Part shown: positions 58,745 through 64,000 of the stretch, one piece after another
How the letters are laid out: each line of letters starts with the position of its first letter
Numbering within the stretch: the stretch's first letter is position 1
Assembly: GCF_037975245.1 (NCBI RefSeq)
Contig: NC_092580.1
Span: forward strand, 3,262,501 to 3,326,500
Direction: 5' to 3'
DNA length: 64,000 nucleotides
Source: Apostichopus japonicus
Lineage: Eukaryota > Echinodermata > Holothuroidea > Aspidochirotida > Stichopodidae
Program-made: the position numbers and the translations under genes
Notes under the pieces: generated by a model
What the model saw: only the letters and a program-made list of their open reading frames with translations
Database searches by the model: none
What the model was told of the DNA's origin: nothing

Positions 58745-59695
58745 AATGACCTAGTTTTACGAACCCATTGTAATTAGTGACCATTTAGCAGTACATGTAA
58801 TTATCCAGCAATGAGCTATGTTATAGACCCATTGTAATGAGTGACCATTTTGTAGTATGTGTAATTACCCAGCAATGAGCTATTTCTTAGACTCATTGAA
58901 ATTAGTGATCATTTAGCAGTATGTGTAATTATCCAGCAATGAGCTACTTCGTAGACCCATTGAAATTAGTGACCATTTAGCAGTACATGTAATTATCCAG
59001 CAATGAGCTATGTTATAGACCCATTGTAATGAGTGACCATTTTGTAGTATGTGTAATTACCCAGCAATGAGCTATTTCTTAGACCCATTGAAATTAGTGA
59101 CCATTTAGCAGTATGTGTAATTACCCAGCAATGAGCTATTTCTTAGACCCATTGAAATTAGTGACCATTTAGCAGTATGTGTAATTATCCAGCAATGAGC
59201 TACTTCGTAGACCAATTGAAATTAGTGACCATTTAGCAGTACATGTAATTATCCAGCAATGAGCTATTTTGTAGACCCATTGAAATTAGAGACCATTTAG
59301 CAGTACATGTAATTATCCAGCAATGAGCTATTTCGTAGACCCATTGAAATTAGTGACCATTTAGCAGTACATGTAATTATCCAGCAATGAGCTATTTTGT
59401 AGACCCATTGAAATTAGAGACCATTTAGCAGTACATGTAATTATCTAGCAATGAGCTATTTCGTAGACCCATTGAAATTAGTGACCATTTAGCAGTACGT
59501 GTTATTATCCAGCAATGAGCTATTTCGTAGACCATTGTAATTAGTGACCATTTAGCAGTACGTGTTATTATCCAGCAATGAGCTATTTCGTAGACCATTG
59601 TAATTAGTGACCATTTAGCAGTACATGTAATTATCCAGCAATGAGCTATTTCGTAGACCCATTGTAATTAATGACCATTTAGCAGTATGTGTTTT
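58745..59695 (+). repeat. Satellite array, 63-64-bp unit, about 15 copies
   Basis: Unit: GACCATTTAGCAGTACATGT then AATTATCCAGCAATGAGCTA then TTTCGTAGACCCATTGAAAT then TAGT. Copies start near 58782 and then roughly every 63-64 bp to 59672. Left-hand units alternate between three sequence variants (TGTTATAG, TTTCTTAG, ACTTCGTAG) with about 190-bp spacing, a higher-order pattern. Right-hand units are more uniform. It starts about 150 bp outside the hairpin-ended element. Confidence 0.95.
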
Positions 59696-59699
59696 CTAT

Positions 59700-60728
59700 T
59701 GTCTATTATCTATTGTTGTTACGTTGCAAGACAATATTACAACTGTATTATTCATAATGAGAATTGAATTCATGTTATTGATCCACTAATTGAGCTATGC
59801 CTGTTTGACTTTAAATATGTTGAACAATCAATACCTTGCTTTGTGTACCCTAGGACAATCAATATTAACTTTTGAATATGAACCTCAGTTTCATCTTCTT
59901 TTTTTCTCCAAATTTTTTCAAAAGTTTCAAATCAATAATCCAGCTATTGACTCCAAACAGTCCAAGAATGTGATACAAACTTTTCTTGCAAAGCAAATAC
60001 TGCAAAACCAAATACAAAAGAAGCAGCCTGCTTTTCCAACATGGCTGAAAACTCATTAAATATATATCCCTTGATGTTATTGATTAAACTTTTTTTTTAT
60101 TTATAAGAAGCTTTTGAAATTTCCTGATAAAAAAAGACTTGAAACATAGAGATATATGTTGTTTTACTGATCAAATTTACTTTGCCATCAACTATAACAG
60201 AGTCACTGTGGTAAATATGCTGATGGCCATCACAATGTGACAACAAACAACATCTCGCCTTTAAATAAAGGACCTAGTTTCATCCCACAACGAAACAGTT
60301 AACGAGAATTACCATTAATGTATATCCGGTCACGGCCCCTCGTTAGAATTTAGTTACACCCGATCATGTCTTACTTAATCAAAAACTGTTTCAAACAGGG
60401 TGACAAACATTTGTAAATACATCATTTCTTAACAAGACTGCAAGCCCACGATGGTTGGAAGAGTACTGTCCTATGTATATCCATTTTGAATCTGTTATTG
60501 ATTCCAATCGTTCCAAGAACCCAGTCGTTGATAGGGGAACCATGCAACCCATATTATCCATTCTCTTCTTCACCAGGAAACACCAACTAACATGAAACAT
60601 TCTCAATGACGTAATTTAGGATTCACGGCCATATATCTGGGATGTTACCCGAGCAAACATTGGCAAAAGATTTGTAAAGATGGTGGCTTTCACCTCTGTT
60701 CCTTGAGCTGTATCAGACTGAATCTCAC
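59700..60728. other. Spacer, possible isolated exon
   Basis: A plus-strand frame ending at 60059 reads IDSKQSKNVIQTFLAKQILQ then NQIQKKQPAFPTWLKTH and then a stop. It looks coding-like, but no neighbour or family supports it. The rest is AT-rich. Confidence 0.25.
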
Positions 60729-60734
60729 TTTATT
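60729..60734 (-). promoter_or_regulatory. Candidate polyadenylation signal of the kinase gene
   Basis: AATAAA on the minus strand, about 63 nt beyond the kinase stop codon. Placement is reasonable for a short 3' untranslated region; there is no direct evidence of use. Confidence 0.35.
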
Positions 60735-60796
60735 GGGTGTTGAAATAATTAATTGTAATTTAGTTTACAAAGACAAGAGATTGCACCTCCTGTCAT

Positions 60797-60939
60797 CTAT
60801 TTAAATATTTTATGTATCTTCTTCATCGCTGTTTTTATTTCTGAAAAGTTTGGTCTGTCCTCTGGTTCTTTCCTCTAGCAGGCCTGGATCCACTCCCAGA
60901 CTGCATCTGGACATTCGGGAGGCTGGTTCATCCGATAGC
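60797..60939 (-). pseudogene. Kinase terminal exon (contains TAG for Trp)
   Basis: Acceptor ATTTCAG. The frame is fixed by the upstream exon and by conservation on both sides of the stop. The natural stop is at 60797-60799. A termination at the Trp would remove the last 24 residues including RPxF, which normally packs against the C-lobe. Confidence 0.65.
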
Positions 60940-61484
60940 CTGAAATTGAGGAGAAGATAGGCTTATAACCACGTCAACAACAAACTGGCATGGGCATCAA
61001 ACGGTCACTATGGTAGTGGTCAATAATGAGACATTTTAGGCATATTTCAAATAGTGTCAGACTTTTTCTACATCATTTGTATCATTCATATATATATATG
61101 TAACTAGCAGTAGTTAGTGTCATTAATGTAAAGTAAGATGGCATTTTTTTGAGGACGAAAAGAAGGAAGCAGATACAGCTTTACAAAAATTAACCCCCCC
61201 CCCTTCCCACCCCTAAAGAATAAATCATTAACTGTCTGGTACAGCTTGGGTAACCCTCTATTATACCTACTGTGGCTTTCTTGTGTAACTACTAACCAAC
61301 TGGGGACCACCTGGTGTAACCTTTGTTATCTATGAGATATCATCTTTTAATTGTAATTTGAATTGCATAAAGTTAAGTACTATTATTTTCCAGTACTTTG
61401 GAACAAATTCCTTTTTATTGCTTAAAGAGGGAGGTAAGATTAAGGTGACTTCATGTTCCTCTTTTATGGTTTTTCAGTACTTAC

Positions 61485-61607
61485 CGCCCTCTATTTTCTC
61501 TCTGGCCTCGTTGTTATTCATGCCGGGGTACGGAGTGCTACCTCTGGAGAATATCTCCCAGTGGAGTACTCCGTAACTCCAGACGTCAGAGAGCGACGTG
61601 TATCTTC
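61485..61607 (-). CDS. Kinase penultimate exon (open)
   Basis: 123 nt between acceptor CTCTTCCAG and donor GTAAGT. It carries DVWSYG, whose Asp anchors the catalytic loop in tyrosine kinases, and the WEIFS..TPYPGM helix G region. No lesions. Confidence 0.75.
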
Positions 61608-62144
61608 CTGGAAGAGGATAGAGAGAGGACAAGCAGAACGGGTTGATTCGTGAGGAGATAGATGATGCAAGTCTCACATTGAATCAAAGAGTCAAACAAA
61701 CATATTTATATATATATATTAATATATATGAAATCAATTTAATTTGTATCCTGAACAAGATTTGAATGCTAGTACCTATCTGTTGATGTAAGCCCGGGCA
61801 AAATTTTACGGATTTTGTCTGGTTGTCCATCTGACAACCCGACCTTACAGTTTGTTTGTCAAAAGAAAAGTGTATATATATGTATCAAATAACAATGACC
61901 AATATATTCACTGTAGGAGGGATCGATTCGACCATTGATTAGAACTGGTTGGTTGGAATCAAACAGGAATATATCTGAGCCCTATGATGTTTTGATTTAT
62001 ATATTTGAATATTGATTCCAACAGCTACAGTATGATGTTCCAATTGTTTTAACAAATTATTCTCATTTTTCAAATAAGGGGGGGGGGGGGCTGGGGGGAT
62101 AGAAAAGCTATATCCTTATATTATCAATGAATTTGGACAAAAAA
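61608..62144. other. Kinase intron, no exon seen
   Basis: Contains TA-rich and G-run tracts (61700-61730; 62080-62098). No HRDLAARN or DFG block on the minus strand. Confidence 0.4.
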
Positions 62145-63365
62145 ATTCTCAGATGCCAATCAGGATGCTCATTGTGGATTCTAAGGACTCAGGTAAACTC
62201 TTCAATGAAGTTAAAGTGGCAGTGTTTGGGATTGTAAGTGTTTCACATAATAAAACGTTTTTCAAAATGTTTCCTTGTGTTTTATTTCAAATTGAGAATG
62301 AATAATATAATTATTGCTTAAATCAGAAGGGCACCCTCCATCATATACATAGTTTTGGATAAGGATTTTGGCCAAAAAATTGACCCCCAAAAAATAGGTT
62401 CTCAAATGCCAGTCAGTATTCTCATTATGGATTCCAAGAGCTTGGCTATACTCTTCATTGAAGGTAAGTGTCAGTCTATGGAATACTAATAAAATGATTT
62501 ACAAAATGTGTCCTTGTACATTCTTTAAATTGAGAACGAATAATCTCATTGCTTAATAAGGAGGACACCCTCTATCCAGTGTAGAAAGAACAAAAAATAA
62601 TAGAGAAAAAAAATAATAGAAAAAATAAAAGAGAGAACTCATAAGGCTATAATAGCCATACAAAATCCATAAATTAGGACCAAAAACAAGTTCTCAAATG
62701 CCAGTCAGGATGCTCATTATAGATACCAAGAGCCCAGATATGCTTCTCTCTGAAGTTAAATGTGGTAGTTTATGGAATTTTCAGTCTATTAAAATGATTC
62801 TCAAAATGTTTCATTATAAATTCTCTCAAATTGAGAATGAATAATATCTTTGTTACTTTATAAGAAGGACACCCTCTATTTAATGCATATGCATGGTAGA
62901 ACTATAAAGGTCATGATTTTGCCCCCCCCCCCTCGAAAAAAAAACTCATAAGGCTATAGTCATACAAAAATCATTAATTTTGGAAACAAAAAAAAGTTCT
63001 CAAATGCCAGTCAGGATGCTCATTATAGATACCAAGAGCCCAGATATGCTTCTCTGAAGTTCAAAGTGATAGTTTATGGAATTTTTAGCCTATTAAAATG
63101 ATTCATAAAATGTTCTATTATAAATTCTCTCAAATTGAAAATTAATAATATAATTGTTGCTTCATAAGAAGGACACCCTCTATCCAATGCATATGTGTGG
63201 AAAGAACTATCAAGGTCGTGATTTTTGCCTCCACCCCCCCCCCCCCCCCGCCCAAAGTAAGGCTTTGGCCATACAAACTCATTAAATTCAGACAACAAAA
63301 CGTTCTCAAATGCCAGTCAGGATGCTTATTATGGATACCAAGAGCCCAGATAGTTTATTTTGGTA
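62145..63365 (+). repeat. Five-copy tandem array, period about 250-306 bp, in the kinase intron
   Basis: TCTCAAATGCCAGTCAGGAT recurs at about 62148, 62399, 62692, 62998 and 63302. Each is followed by GCTCATTATAGATACCAAGA, a TTTATGGAATTTT..CTATTAAAATGATT block and AAGGACACCCTCTAT. Similarity rises from left to right: the last three copies are close while the first is quite diverged. C or A runs of variable length sit between copies. Confidence 0.9.
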
Positions 63366-64000
63366 TTGTGTGTGGGTGTGCAGGGGGCTAAAAAAAAACT
63401 GATTTATGAACAAAATAGAAATCATATAGATAAAAAGCCTTTCCCGGTCAGATAATTACACGAAATTGGTGTATAACAAAGACAAGGGTGTCTTCTACTC
63501 CACGTCTAATTTTATTGTCGATGGGTGTTTCAGAGAGGACAAGAGAGGAGGCTGAAAGAAACGGATTTCCAATTTGTACACTTATAAAGAACACGTATTT
63601 CTATCTTGTACTTTGGGACAACGTATCTCCCGAACGGAAGCAGATATGGACTTGGGAGTTGCAGATTTGGGCTCCTGAGCATCGATTACTCCCTATTACG
63701 TCTTTTGGGTTAAATCGATTTGGGGTCAATTTTTGGCAATTTTTATTTGCGCCAAAAATAGGTTTTTTTGTCTGAAAAGTTAAAAAAGTAGGCCTACTTC
63801 TTTTTGGTACCCAATTCCAAAATAAACTTCAGATTCGTAATCAGCGTGTCGCGAACTACCAGAAAAGATACACATTTATCGATTTTGGGACAACAAATTT
63901 TGCACCTCAAACTTGAAAAAGTAAGACCGAAAAACTTTTACGACGAACAAAGGATTAAATCTTTTGTTGCCCCTAAAAGTTTTTCCGTTTTCTATTGTTC
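63366..64000. other. Right edge, no supported gene
   Basis: A 95-codon plus-strand frame (63488-63775) has no motif and runs against the kinase strand. It may be part of a repeat continuing past the window. The last 200 bases include AAACTTTTACGACGAACAAA and a later inverted echo (AAAAGTTTTTCC). Confidence 0.3.

Larger units (their letters stand above)
60797..61607 (-). pseudogene. FER/FES-like tyrosine kinase, last two exons, one in-frame TAG
   Basis: Exons 61485-61607 and 60797-60939 (minus strand) join in frame at EGG|YRM. They encode the kinase C-lobe: [20 protein letters not shown] (DVWS/G helix F), [69 protein letters not shown] and a stop. The DVWSxG, TPYPGM.N.EARE, GYRM..P..CP and RP.F.EI pattern, and an end about 10 residues after SEI, resemble the C terminus of the FER/FES family of non-receptor kinases. 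The TAG (60875-60877) replaces the near-invariant Trp of CWxxxPxxRP, one base from TGG. Upstream exons (ATP site, HRDLAARN, DFG) must lie beyond 64000. Confidence 0.7.

Noticed and set aside
58745-59695. Possible CRISPR array (regular 63-64-bp repeats)
   Set aside because: There are no unique spacers; the whole unit is repeated, and the setting is an animal genome. It is a satellite.
52725-60877. Genetic-code change with TAG read as an amino acid
   Set aside because: The two TAGs would stand for different residues (Leu and Trp), and natural stops in the window include TAG; ordinary nonsense substitutions are simpler.
63488-63775. 95-codon open frame at the right edge
   Set aside because: No motif, no splice context and no paralog in the window.

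Overview
This is a gene-poor, repeat-rich, AT-rich piece of an animal nuclear genome, not a prokaryotic replicon. Coding signal comes as short exons bounded by GT/AG splice sites. The rest is introns, transposon fossils and tandem arrays. Frequent AGGCCTAGGC-type words, TTAGGG-class interstitial telomere tracts, BovB-like RTE and hAT elements, and metazoan SET and FER/FES-like kinase exons point to a marine invertebrate deuterostome. An echinoderm, perhaps a sea cucumber, is my best inference; the species is not proven.

Layout. 0-8 kb: a LINE scrap, then two paralogous two-exon genes for an unrecognised secreted protein (exon 1 encodes a hydrophobic leader). Copy 1 has stop codons in exon 1. 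Copy 2 has a 372-bp hAT-type element, with its target duplication, inside the leader-coding sequence. 8.0-8.5 kb: a broken transposase-like exon with an MHDLLKGV motif. 9.5-33 kb: three tandem copies (A, B, C; about 7-9 kb each) of one segment. Each carries, on the minus strand, the exons of a gene that starts with a CIDE-N-like domain and continues with blocks such as KYAIGIVNLFESHKDP, EAFYDERTNTGFLAARIK and FRLLFPEEYPKLLEQW. Each copy has lost different exons and gained different insertions, so the copies serve as empty-site controls for one another. 33-38 kb: interstitial telomere-like tracts inside a repeated module, an intact-ended 636-bp element with an 8-bp duplication, and a U2 snRNA-like sequence. 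37.2-42.2 kb: a tandem duplication of about 730 bp split by a 3.2-kb element with inverted ends, itself carrying a nested 1,060-bp hAT element. 42-47 kb: LINE and Ty3/gypsy remnants and duplicated modules.

47-64 kb: three exons of a SET-domain protein (plus strand) and the last two exons of a FER/FES-like tyrosine kinase (minus strand). Each reads cleanly apart from one in-frame TAG. Between them lie a 2.2-kb element whose ends hold arrays of CCATGTTTATCG hairpins and which is flanked by a 6-bp direct repeat, and a 15-copy 63-64-bp satellite. A five-copy array of about 300 bp lies at the right end.

No complete intact gene can be demonstrated. The genes do not form a pathway; the window is mainly a record of local duplication, transposition and gene decay.
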